Source: Streptomyces uncialis (GTDB taxonomy: Bacteria > Actinomycetota > Actinomycetes > Streptomycetales > Streptomycetaceae). From it: 64,000 nt of DNA. The notes beneath the pieces are model-generated. The model worked only from the letters and a program-made list of their open reading frames with translations. It was not told where the DNA came from and did not search any database. Shown here one piece after another: positions 20,620 to 28,023 of this stretch (position 1 is its first letter; each line of letters starts with the position of its first letter). Where the stretch lies: contig NZ_CP109583.1 of NCBI RefSeq assembly GCF_036250755.1, positions 5,789,501 to 5,853,500 of the forward strand, given 5' to 3'. Position numbers and translations under genes: made by a program.

Positions 20620-20923
20620 CTGGCGTTTTACCCTGCATCTTCAGGACCTCTTGACTCCAGAGCAGTTGGACACTCTGTTCGGCTTGGACAGCTTCAGCGA
20701 TGGACGGACCAACCTGGTCAGAGGACCGGACACGGCCGAGTTCTGGTGCACCTTCAAGGCCGGAACTCTGACTGACGCGATCGCGGAGGCGCTGGGCCTC
20801 TTCGCGGACCTGCCCGGAGTCCTGGTCCGCAGTGTCGAACTGGACGAGATCGCGCTGGACGACAACGGCATGTGGACCCCGGCCGTGGTCCCCGCTCCGC
20901 CCCCGGTGGAGGCGGCGCCCTAG
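20612..20923 (+). CDS. Tandem paralogue 3 of the same family
   Basis: 103 aa from GTG 20612, with ggaggtacgagga upstream. Protein layout as in copy 1 (RDWRFTLHLQDLLTPEQLDT, then GTLTDAIAEALGLFADLPGV). About 130 bp of DNA (20785-20912) is nearly identical to 20028-20155 of copy 1, while the 5' halves differ much more. That pattern points to gene conversion or a recent partial duplication of the 3' half. Its end is followed by a short hairpin-like GC-rich stretch before the convergent DUF397 genes. Confidence 0.7.
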   Translation: MRDWRFTLHLQDLLTPEQLDTLFGLDSFSDGRTNLVRGPDTAEFWCTFKAGTLTDAIAEALGLFADLPGVLVRSVELDEIALDDNGMWTPAVVPAPPPVEAAP

Positions 20924-21005
20924 TTGCCGTGACGCTCGTCGGCTGACTTGCCCGAGCCCCGCCGATCCGGAGGAATGGGGTCGGCGGGGCTCGGGCTGCG
21001 CGGTT

Positions 21006-21206
21006 CTACAGTTCGGTGGACCGGGCGAGTGCGACCAGTCCGGCGAACGCGCGGACGGAGACCGTCAGGACGGGGCCGTCCGCGCGCTTGCTGTCCCGGA
21101 CGGGGACCACGCCGGTGGTGGTCGCGCGGGCGGGGGCCCACTCGACGCAGTTGCCACCGTTGTTGCTGTACGAAGACTTGATCCAGTTGTGAGGCTCGAT
21201 ATTCAC
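21006..21206 (-). CDS. DUF397 small regulatory-partner protein (copy 2)
   Basis: 66 aa from a GTG at 21206 with aaaggg upstream. The DUF397 signature is complete: WIKSSYSNNGGNCVEWA, then VPVRDSKRADGPVLTVSVRA, then FAGLVALARS. DUF397 proteins pair with XRE-DUF5753 regulators in streptomycetes, as in the whiJ and abaA-type loci that affect development and antibiotic production. It lies 34 nt downstream of a close homologue, giving two DUF397 genes behind one regulator. Confidence 0.9.
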   Translation of the reverse strand: MNIEPHNWIKSSYSNNGGNCVEWAPARATTTGVVPVRDSKRADGPVLTVSVRAFAGLVALARSTEL

Positions 21207-21240
21207 AAGGTGCCCTTTCGTAGCTGGGGCGCTTGCGGTT

Positions 21241-21447
21241 CTACAGGTCAGCGGACCGGGCGAGGCTGACCAGTCCGGCGAACGCTTCGGTGGACACCGT
21301 CAGGACGGGTCCGTTCGTGTGCTTGCTGTCCCGGACGGGGACTATGCCGGTGGTGGCCGCGCGGGCGGGGGCCCACTCGATGCAGTCGCCGCCATTGTTG
21401 CTGTAGGAGGATTTGACCCAAAGGGGGGAGAGGGAGTCGGTAGTCAC
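21241..21447 (-). CDS. DUF397 small regulatory-partner protein (copy 1)
   Basis: 68 aa from a GTG at 21447 that overlaps the stop of the upstream regulator (GTGA), so it is translationally coupled to it. Contains VKSSYSNNGGDCIEWAPARA, VPVRDSKHTNGPVLTVSTEA and FAGLVSLARSADL. It is highly similar to the downstream copy at 21006, and the pair looks like a recent tandem duplication. Confidence 0.92.
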   Translation of the reverse strand: MTTDSLSPLWVKSSYSNNGGDCIEWAPARAATTGIVPVRDSKHTNGPVLTVSTEAFAGLVSLARSADL

Positions 21448-22283
21448 AGGGTGCCCTTTCGTGCCTCATTGATCATGGCCACGGTTATTGCTTGGCAGAG
21501 CGATTCGGCCTGTAGTTGATGGTAGGCCGTCAACATGGGCAGTACGGAAGCTGCCTCACGGTCCAAGTGTCCTTGGGTCTGTGACTCGGCGTAGCAGATC
21601 ACGGACCGGTCGGGAAGAGTCAACAGGTTGACAGGCAGATCGAATGTTCGCCGCTCGCCCATTTCGTACGGCGCCACCTGTAGCAGCGTGTTCGCTTGCT
21701 CTGAGAACGCGATCAGATGCGCCAACTGGGCGTCCATGACGTCGGGGCCACCAACGTTCCGTCGGATCACGCTCTCGTCTATGGCCACAAAAATCATGGG
21801 CGGCTTGGCCCGTACTAACGCAGCCTGCCGCTCCGCCAGGAACGAGACTCGCTCATGGGCTTGTTCGGGTGTGATGGCACCCCGTCGTACTGCGCTGTCA
21901 GCCAACACCCTCGCGTACGCCGGCGTCTGCAACAGCCCGGGAACGATCCCAATGTTGTAGAGCCGGATCTCTACTGCCCGAGCCTCGTACCCCACGTACT
22001 CCGGGAAGCCTTCCAACAGCGCTCCGTGCCGGATCTCACGCCACGCACGTTCGAACGTTTCTGCTGACCCAACGGTTCCGAAGGCAACGTCAGCACTCAC
22101 TGCGAAGCGGCGAGTTGAGGGCTTGCTGGCAGTTTCTACCCCGGAAATGTGTCGGCCGGTGTACCCCATCCGATCCGCAAGCTCGTCCTGGGTCCAGCCG
22201 CGTTCCTCTCGTGCGCTGCGCAAACGTGCTCCGAACGCTGCTTCTTTACTGCTCTCGGGGTTCAGTTCCTTCCGGTTTACCAA
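21444..22283 (-). CDS. XRE-family HTH regulator with DUF5753 domain (whiJ-like)
   Basis: 279 aa. A TTG start at 22283 is chosen because it follows a strong ggaggg box by 3-8 nt and gives a sensible N-terminus (MVNRKELNPESSKEAAFGAR). Residues 18-75 are an XRE helix-turn-helix (LRSAREERGWTQDELADRMG, then YTGRHISGVET). Residues 100-279 are DUF5753 (AVEIRLYNIGIVPGLLQTPA, then YARVL, VGGPDVMDAQLAHLIAFSEQ). With the two DUF397 genes it forms the three-gene module known in streptomycetes as whiJ-like, where the HTH protein represses and DUF397 antagonises. The target promoter here is unknown. Confidence 0.9.
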   Translation of the reverse strand: MVNRKELNPESSKEAAFGARLRSAREERGWTQDELADRMGYTGRHISGVETASKPSTRRFAVSADVAFGTVGSAETFERAWREIRHGALLEGFPEYVGYEARAVEIRLYNIGIVPGLLQTPAYARVLADSAVRRGAITPEQAHERVSFLAERQAALVRAKPPMIFVAIDESVIRRNVGGPDVMDAQLAHLIAFSEQANTLLQVAPYEMGERRTFDLPVNLLTLPDRSVICYAESQTQGHLDREAASVLPMLTAYHQLQAESLCQAITVAMINEARKGTL

Positions 22284-23054
22284 CGTTCCCTCCGCGTTTA
22301 GGACGTTGAAGAGTGCCCCATCGTAGGGCCAATCTGATCTCCCCCGGTAGCGAAGGCGCTACGGAGAGGAGTGGTCGATGTCCGACGGGAATGTAACCGC
22401 AGACGGCGAATCGCCCCAAAATCCACTTGGGTCAGCTGGTGTTCGACACGTGTAGGCAGGCCCTCGGGGTGGTCATGGACACCGGCGCGGACGCTGTGGA
22501 CGGGCGCTGTTTCCTTCGTCCGCCCCGGGGTGGCGTCGAGTGGAGTGCCGAACGTGCGGACGTTCGGCCGGCCACGGTGGCGGACCAACTCCGGCCCGCC
22601 CTGAGCGAGGTGAACGCGCGGAGCCGAGGGGAACCCGGCGGTCACCGGTCCGCCCGGCTCCACTGAGGTCCGGCAGTCGGACGGACCACCCCTGAACCAC
22701 CGCTCCGTGTTGCGGCGTCCCCCCGGCGTCGCGGAGGAAAGCACGGAGCGGAACCCCCTCGGACCCGTGCGGTCGGCCCCACAGGTCCGAGGGAAGGGGA
22801 GCGGATACGCACCGCTCCCGGCCCCGGTCGTCCCGCCCGCCCGCATGGACGACCGGGGCCCCTGCTCGAACGGCAAGCGGTGAACGAAGTCCCCGGCACC
22901 TCGCCGGACCGGCCTTCCGCCACGCGTGCCGCTCCGGGCAGCCCGTACCGCAGACGTGCGGGTGACGGATCGCCCGGCCCTGTCGTGACGACAAGGGGCG
23001 GGAGGACGCATACCCGACCGGCCCGAGCCGCAACAGCACTGGAGGGAAAGGGAA
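22284..23054. other. 770-bp orphan region with two hairpins between the regulator and the recombinase cassette
   Basis: No frame on either strand has streptomycete codon bias or a recognisable product. It contains a 6-bp stem-loop gtagcg-aagg-cgctac (22347-22362) and a strong 14-bp stem-loop (22820-22860). GC content varies along it. It may hold the left flank of the Tn554-like insertion or decayed genes. Confidence 0.55.
22820..22860. terminator. Perfect 14-bp inverted repeat without an upstream gene
   Basis: ggccccggtcgtcc (22820-22833) pairs exactly with ggacgaccggggcc (22847-22860) around a 13-nt loop. It resembles a terminator, but the nearest gene reading into it cannot be identified, so it may mark a lost gene end or an element boundary. 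Confidence 0.6.
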
Positions 23055-23147
23055 ATGACCCTGGCCGTCGAACCCGCCGCGGAATGGCTCGCGGGTATCC
23101 GGACGCTCGAACTTGAGGTTACCGACCGGCTATCCGAGTGTTCGTGA
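23055..23147 (+). CDS. Short ORF with strong ribosome binding site, possibly a truncated gene start
   Basis: 30 aa from the ATG at 23055, preceded by ggagggaaaggga, one of the best Shine-Dalgarno sites in the region. The peptide starts MTLAVEPAAEWLAGIRTLEL and continues EVTDRLSECS; it looks like the amphipathic start of a normal cytoplasmic protein. It stops 39 nt before the recombinase start. It could be the 5' end of a gene cut off by the Tn554-like insertion, or a small leader for it. No family recognised. Confidence 0.4.
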   Translation: MTLAVEPAAEWLAGIRTLELEVTDRLSECS

Positions 23148-23185
23148 CGTTCGCCGTGACCGTGCCCTAAGTCCTGGCGTACTCG

Positions 23186-24409
23186 TTGACCGCCTATGTA
23201 CGCGACGTGGTCAATGTGCGCCAGGAGGCTTGTGTGGATGGGAAGTTGGTCATTGATGATCTACGGGTACAGGAGCTGGAGCTCGCGGACGGCACGTTCG
23301 CGTACACGATCCTGTGGCCGGAGGGCGCGACCCACCGGGAAGCGGACGGCTTCCTTCGGACTCGTCAGCCCGGGACGGACCGCACGTACGCCTTCCAGTT
23401 GGTGGACCACCTGCGATGGCTGGTGCACGAGGGCCTGACGCTCGCCTCGGTGACGCTCGATGACCTGTACCGGTACATGGGTGCAGTTGGGGCGAAGGTC
23501 CCGGGTCCGTACGGACAGCCGTGGCGGACGGGGAAGCGGCCGTACGGACACTCGGCCTTGAAGCTGGCCGCGTCCTGCCTGAAGGGCTTCTACCTGCACG
23601 TCTCTGGGCTGGGCATCAACGAGGAGTTGGGCAAGCGGCTGGATCGAAGCCGGCTGCCGACGCGCCAGGACCGCAATCGGGCGCTGCTCGGACATACGCA
23701 GAAGCAGCTGCCGAAGAACCCGCTGACTCCGAAGCAGGTACGTCGTCGCCACCCGAAGATGGCCCCCGAGGGCGCGAAGCAGATCCTCATGGAGGCGGTG
23801 AACTCCGCGCGAGACCGGATGGTCGTGACGTGGCTGGCGGACGGCGGTTTCCGCATCGGTGAACTGTGCGGCCTGCATCAAGCGGACCTGCATCTTCGGG
23901 AGAAGGCGGCCTGCGGCCAGTGCCGCTCTCCGCACGTGCACGTCGTGCACCGGCCCGCGAACCCGAATCGGGCCGCCGCGAAGACGAAGGCAGAGTGGTC
24001 CATCGACGAGGGCGTGGTGCGCGATGGGCTGATCCGACGGGTCAGCCCTGCGATGATCCACACCTACTTCGAGTACATGACCTGCGAGTATCCCCGCGAC
24101 GCCGGGCACGGCATGCTGCTGGTCCAGCAGCATGGCCCACGCCAAGGCCAGCCGTGGAGCACGGACGCCGCACGCGGCATGCTGCGTCGGGCTGGGGACC
24201 GGGCCGAGCTCGGCCGAGTCAAGCCCCACGGATTTCGGCACTCGTTCGCCACAGCCGTTCTCGATGCCTCCGGCGGTGACCTGGTGGTCACCCGCGAGGC
24301 GGGCGGCTGGGCATCGGCGAGCACGGTCGATGAGATCTACGCACACGCCGACGTCCACGACCCCGACTTCGCCCGGGCCCTGCAGAAGGTCTGGGGTGAG
24401 GAGGCGTGA
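23186..24409 (+). CDS. Tyrosine recombinase, TnpA-like first gene of a Tn554-type trio
   Basis: 407 aa if the TTG at 23186 is used; the true start may be a later codon, since the first 30 residues are weakly conserved. An N-terminal SAM-like core-binding domain (TYAFQLVDHLRWLVHEGLTL) precedes the catalytic domain. That domain has the first Arg in GGFRIGELCGL (about residue 223), the His-x-x-Arg box in KPHGFRHSFATAVL (about 349), and the Tyr in TVDEIYAHADVHD (about 385). The gene overlaps the next by 4 nt (GTGA). Two recombinases and a coiled-coil gene in this order are characteristic of Tn554-like transposons and RIT elements, which move by DNA cutting and rejoining without inverted repeats. 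Confidence 0.9.
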   Translation: MTAYVRDVVNVRQEACVDGKLVIDDLRVQELELADGTFAYTILWPEGATHREADGFLRTRQPGTDRTYAFQLVDHLRWLVHEGLTLASVTLDDLYRYMGAVGAKVPGPYGQPWRTGKRPYGHSALKLAASCLKGFYLHVSGLGINEELGKRLDRSRLPTRQDRNRALLGHTQKQLPKNPLTPKQVRRRHPKMAPEGAKQILMEAVNSARDRMVVTWLADGGFRIGELCGLHQADLHLREKAACGQCRSPHVHVVHRPANPNRAAAKTKAEWSIDEGVVRDGLIRRVSPAMIHTYFEYMTCEYPRDAGHGMLLVQQHGPRQGQPWSTDAARGMLRRAGDRAELGRVKPHGFRHSFATAVLDASGGDLVVTREAGGWASASTVDEIYAHADVHDPDFARALQKVWGEEA

Positions 24410-27003
24410 CGCATCTTGAACTGGCATCTCGGCAGCCAGATCCGCGCCGGCGCGAGGTTCGAGACCGGCTGGAGCTGTTGACCGCTCTGATCAACGGTCC
24501 GGACTGCGATCCGGCCTTCAGCAAGGAGATCATCAGGATCCCGGCTGATCACCCGGTCTACCCGTGGTTCTGCTCGGTGCTCGCCTGCGAACGCCCCCGG
24601 CACTCAAGAGCGGATCTATGCCCAGAGCACGGCAAGGAGTGGCGGGTAGCTCGTGAGGAAGGGGCGGACAGAGGCGACTTCGTGCGCACCGCAGAGCCCT
24701 TGCAGCCGCGCCCCGCGACGATTGCGTCCGTGGTGTGCCGGATCTGCCGGACGCGCCCCGCATTCAACCGGGAGTTGGCGCTCTGCCAGAGGCACCGCAA
24801 TCAGTGGGTACGCAGCGCCAACGACATCACCTTCGAGCGGTGGCTGGCCTCGCAGTCTCCCTACGTAAGTTACGGAGAGTGCAAGGTCACGGTCTGCGAT
24901 GAATTCGCGGAGTCTGCCCTGGGGCTGTGCACCGTCCACGCCGACCGCTATCGCCGCGGGGGCAGCCCGGGTCAGGCGAGACTGCCCGCCGGATCGTTCA
25001 TCTCCTACGAAAAGGCCGGGCGTGATGTCCCCGTCGAGTACGCCGACCACGCGGTCTTCCTCCGCTGGTGCGCGACGGCCCGAGCCTTGCGGCAATCGGG
25101 GCAGGTGAACCTGCGCGGCCTTCGCCCTCTGGCCCGGGCCGAATTCCAATGGAGCCTGCATGCCCACGGATACGTGCGCGGACGGTGGTGGAACCTCGCA
25201 TGGATTCAAGACCTGGTGGACCTCTGCCGAGAACAGGCCGTCAACTCGCTCCTGGAGGCCGACGTCACGGGGGTGCGTGCGGACCACCGCGCTGTTGTCC
25301 ACGAGATGGAAACCCACCTGCGTCTGATCTACGTGACTCCGGCGGAGACCAAGGAGGCCGGCTTTATCGAGACGGAGCACTTCGGGCACCGGTTCCCCAC
25401 GCGCTCCAGCCGCTTCGATCTCACCAGAATCACGCAACGCTGGCTCCGTGACCTCGCGTGGGAGTACCTGGCGGACCGGATGCGCTCCCCTCAATGCCCG
25501 CGTACCGGGTTCTTTCTCGACCATGCCCAGCGAGCCTGCGCCGAACTGAGCACCTTCCTGGAACTCGTGGCCACCGGCGGTGGCCACGACCCCGCCCAAC
25601 TGCAGCCGGACCAGATGCAGCAGTTCGTCGCCGACGTCCGGCGCCGGGAATCAAAGGGTCTGCCCTCCCTCGCCAGGCGCGGAGCTCATGATCGCCCGGT
25701 CATCATGTCTGCCTCGGCCCGCCGGGAAGTCTTCAACCACTGCCGCCGAGTGCTCCGCTTCGCCCTCGACTCAGGAGAGGCGGATCTCCTTGGGTTGGAT
25801 CGGGGCTTCATCACCGCCGTGCCCTACGGGGGAGTCGCACCCAAGCGAAGCCGCCACCCCTTCCCCGACGAGGTGGCACAGGCTGTCGTGGATGAGACGA
25901 ATCTGGGGCGGCTGGCCGAGGCATACGACCCGCAGGACCGCGGGCTGCGGGATATGTGGGAGACCATCGTCGCAACAGGGCGGCGAGCCAGCGAGGTTAT
26001 CGAGCTCAAGCTGGAATGCCTCGGCCGATACAACGGGTTGCCCATGCTCTGGCACGACCAGACCAAGGTCGGCAATTATGACGAGGCCATCCGCATCCCC
26101 GAGCCGGTCTACGTCATGCTCCAACGCCGCCAGCGCAAGACCCGCGCATGGTTCGCCGAGCGTCACTCCGGCCGCTATCCGGGGGCGGACGAGCGAGCCG
26201 CCCTGGCGCTCTTCCCGTCGCCAGTCTGTAACCCCGAGGGACAAACACCCCTGTCCTACACGTGGTTCAACAGCAAGTTCAGACAGTGGATCCAAGACCT
26301 CGAACTCGGAAAGTACGTCGCCCACCAGGCCAGACACACCCTGGCCACCCGCCTGCTGCGACACGGAGCCACCCTTTCGCACATCCGCCGCTACCTGGGC
26401 CAGGTCTCCGACCGGATGGCCGAGCACTACGCGAAAGTCGCGGTCTCCGAGATCGAAGACGTGCTGCAGCACATCTGGGTCGCCGGCCCCGGGGCACCCA
26501 ATCCGGGAGAACTCCTCTCCGGCCCGGTCACGCCGCTGGATCGCCGCCAGGCCGAGGCGCTTGCCGTGGACCTCTCCCGACGCAGCACGCCGGCCCAAGG
26601 CGGCTTCTGCACCTTCCAGCCCGTAGTCGACGGCGGGGCCTGCCCGTTCAACCTCGACTGCGAGAACTGCGACAAGTTCGTCATGTCCGGCGCCGACCTT
26701 CTCTACTGGCGCCGCAAACGCGAGCACTGGGGTTCCGTCGCCGAGCGTGCTCCAGACGACCGCACCGCCGACTACCTGCATGAGCTATTCGCACCGACCG
26801 CCAAGGCCATCGACGGGCTGGAGCGGGCCCTGGCCGGACTCGGGTTACTGGAGGACGCCTTGGCGCTCGACCTTCGACGGCCCCAGGACTACTTCGAGCG
26901 CCTGTGGAACATCGGCTTCAAGGCCACTGATCTCGCTGCCGCCGCTGACGACACGGCCGAGCACGATGACGAGGGCGACGCCGAGGAGAGGCGGTCGGCA
27001 TGA
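24406..27003 (+). CDS. Large tyrosine recombinase with zinc-finger-like arms, TnpB-like
   Basis: 865 aa. The N-terminal 190 residues hold three Cys/His clusters (WFCSVLACERPRHS..LCPEH; VVCRICRTRP..LCQRH; CKVTVCDE..LCTVH), each like a small zinc ribbon. The catalytic domain has Arg in VATGRRASEVIELKL (about 523), HQARHTLATRLLRHG (about 639) and the Tyr in RMAEHYAKVAVSEIE (about 674). A further Cys cluster lies near the C-terminus (GFCTF, ACPFNLDCENCDKF). It is longer than TnpB of Tn554 (about 630 aa, from memory) because of the N-terminal fingers. Starts with GTG in overlap with the first recombinase and ends overlapping the third gene. Confidence 0.9.
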   Translation: MTHLELASRQPDPRRREVRDRLELLTALINGPDCDPAFSKEIIRIPADHPVYPWFCSVLACERPRHSRADLCPEHGKEWRVAREEGADRGDFVRTAEPLQPRPATIASVVCRICRTRPAFNRELALCQRHRNQWVRSANDITFERWLASQSPYVSYGECKVTVCDEFAESALGLCTVHADRYRRGGSPGQARLPAGSFISYEKAGRDVPVEYADHAVFLRWCATARALRQSGQVNLRGLRPLARAEFQWSLHAHGYVRGRWWNLAWIQDLVDLCREQAVNSLLEADVTGVRADHRAVVHEMETHLRLIYVTPAETKEAGFIETEHFGHRFPTRSSRFDLTRITQRWLRDLAWEYLADRMRSPQCPRTGFFLDHAQRACAELSTFLELVATGGGHDPAQLQPDQMQQFVADVRRRESKGLPSLARRGAHDRPVIMSASARREVFNHCRRVLRFALDSGEADLLGLDRGFITAVPYGGVAPKRSRHPFPDEVAQAVVDETNLGRLAEAYDPQDRGLRDMWETIVATGRRASEVIELKLECLGRYNGLPMLWHDQTKVGNYDEAIRIPEPVYVMLQRRQRKTRAWFAERHSGRYPGADERAALALFPSPVCNPEGQTPLSYTWFNSKFRQWIQDLELGKYVAHQARHTLATRLLRHGATLSHIRRYLGQVSDRMAEHYAKVAVSEIEDVLQHIWVAGPGAPNPGELLSGPVTPLDRRQAEALAVDLSRRSTPAQGGFCTFQPVVDGGACPFNLDCENCDKFVMSGADLLYWRRKREHWGSVAERAPDDRTADYLHELFAPTAKAIDGLERALAGLGLLEDALALDLRRPQDYFERLWNIGFKATDLAAAADDTAEHDDEGDAEERRSA

Positions 27004-27581
27004 GCGCACCGGCCTCCCCGCCGCGCACGGCCGCCGCCCTGGCCGCCCGAGAACGCCGCGTCAAGGACATGCTCCAGCGGATCGAAGCCACCGTCGCCGA
27101 GTTGCGGCACCGACACACCGCAGTCACCTTCCAGGCCGTCGCCCGCAAGGCGGGCGTCTCCCGCACCTTCCTCTACGAAAACCCCGAGGCCAGGAGCCTG
27201 ATCGAGACCGCACGGGAGCGGGGCGAAGGAGCCGGCCGACCAGAGCGGCATCACGGCAGCGAGGCCGAGACGGCCTGGCGTGAACGCGCGCTCAACGCCG
27301 AAGACGGGCTCAAGACCGCACACGCGGAGATCAGAAGACAGCGCTCCCGCATGGGCCAGTTGCTCGGTCAGATCCGCGACCTGGAGGCCGGCTGGTCGGA
27401 CGAGTCGGTGACGCGCCTGGTCGAGCAGAACGCGCAGCTCAAACAGCGGGTTCAGCAACTGTCCCAGGACCAGCGGCAGATGGAGGAGCGACTGCAGGCG
27501 GCCCGGACGAACAACAGGTTCCAGGACCGCCGCATCGCCCAACTGGAAGCACAACTGCTGGAACACACCGGCGGCAGCTGA
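27000..27581 (+). CDS. DUF6262 coiled-coil accessory protein, TnpC-like
   Basis: 193 aa; ATG overlaps the upstream stop (ATGA). Residues 35-65 look like a helix-turn-helix (VTFQAVARKAGVSRTFLYEN). Residues 95-185 form a long coiled coil (LKTAHAEIRRQRSRMGQLLG, then LVEQNAQLKQRVQQLSQDQR). This matches DUF6262, the usual third gene after paired tyrosine recombinases in actinobacteria. It corresponds to TnpC, which in Tn554 sets orientation and efficiency of insertion. The element's right end should lie just downstream. Confidence 0.88.
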   Translation: MSAPASPPRTAAALAARERRVKDMLQRIEATVAELRHRHTAVTFQAVARKAGVSRTFLYENPEARSLIETARERGEGAGRPERHHGSEAETAWRERALNAEDGLKTAHAEIRRQRSRMGQLLGQIRDLEAGWSDESVTRLVEQNAQLKQRVQQLSQDQRQMEERLQAARTNNRFQDRRIAQLEAQLLEHTGGS

Positions 27582-27677
27582 GCGGCCGTGCTCGCCTCGC
27601 TAATCGGAGCCGGGCTTCCAGCGCCCGGACGGAGGCCGTCACCGTCCCCGTCCTGGCGCCTGGAGCCACGGCCGGCG

Positions 27678-27990
27678 TCAGGGCCTGGGCAGCGGCAGGC
27701 CGGGCATCTGCGCTTCGGGCACGGCGCTCTGGACGAGGAAGCGCAGGTGGAATGCCTCCTCGGTGGCAACGGTGATCCGCTCCGGACTGTGCCGGGTACT
27801 ACGGGACTTGTCCGGCAGGCCGGCGGCCCAGTGGGCGGGGTTGCCGAAGACGGGGCGGCGTGGTTCCGCGCGGACATGAAGGAGACCGTGCAGCCCAGCA
27901 GCTGGCCTTCGGCGGTGCTGTCGCCCGCGACGGTCAGCAGCACACGGGCGTATCCGTAGAGCCAGCCGGCTGACGTCGTCAGCCGGCCTG
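27678..27990 (-). pseudogene. Frameshifted 3' gene remnant
   Basis: On the minus strand a coherent C-terminus can be read (FGNPAHWAAGLPDKSRSTRH, then SPERITVATEEAFHLRFLVQ, then SAVPEAQMPGLPLPRP stop at 27678). The upstream part (GYARVLLTVAGDSTAEGQLL, then GCTVSFMSARNHA) is in a different frame, with the shift near 27860. No start codon with a ribosome binding site is found. The composition is protein-like in both pieces, so this is best read as the decayed end of a gene of unknown family, placed between the recombinase trio and the ABC genes. Confidence 0.5.
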
Positions 27991-28023
27991 GGCTGGTTCC
28001 AGAGGCTGGTGCTGACGGGTGGT

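Noticed and set aside
22298..23039. 188- to 237-codon open frames on the minus strand of the orphan region
   Set aside because: Low-complexity Arg/Gly/Pro composition, no ribosome binding site, and interrupted by the hairpin at 22820.
23186..27581. tRNA-targeted integrase with att sites
   Set aside because: No tRNA gene or direct repeats were seen flanking the cassette. Two recombinases plus a coiled-coil gene fit a Tn554-like element, which does not use tRNA att sites.
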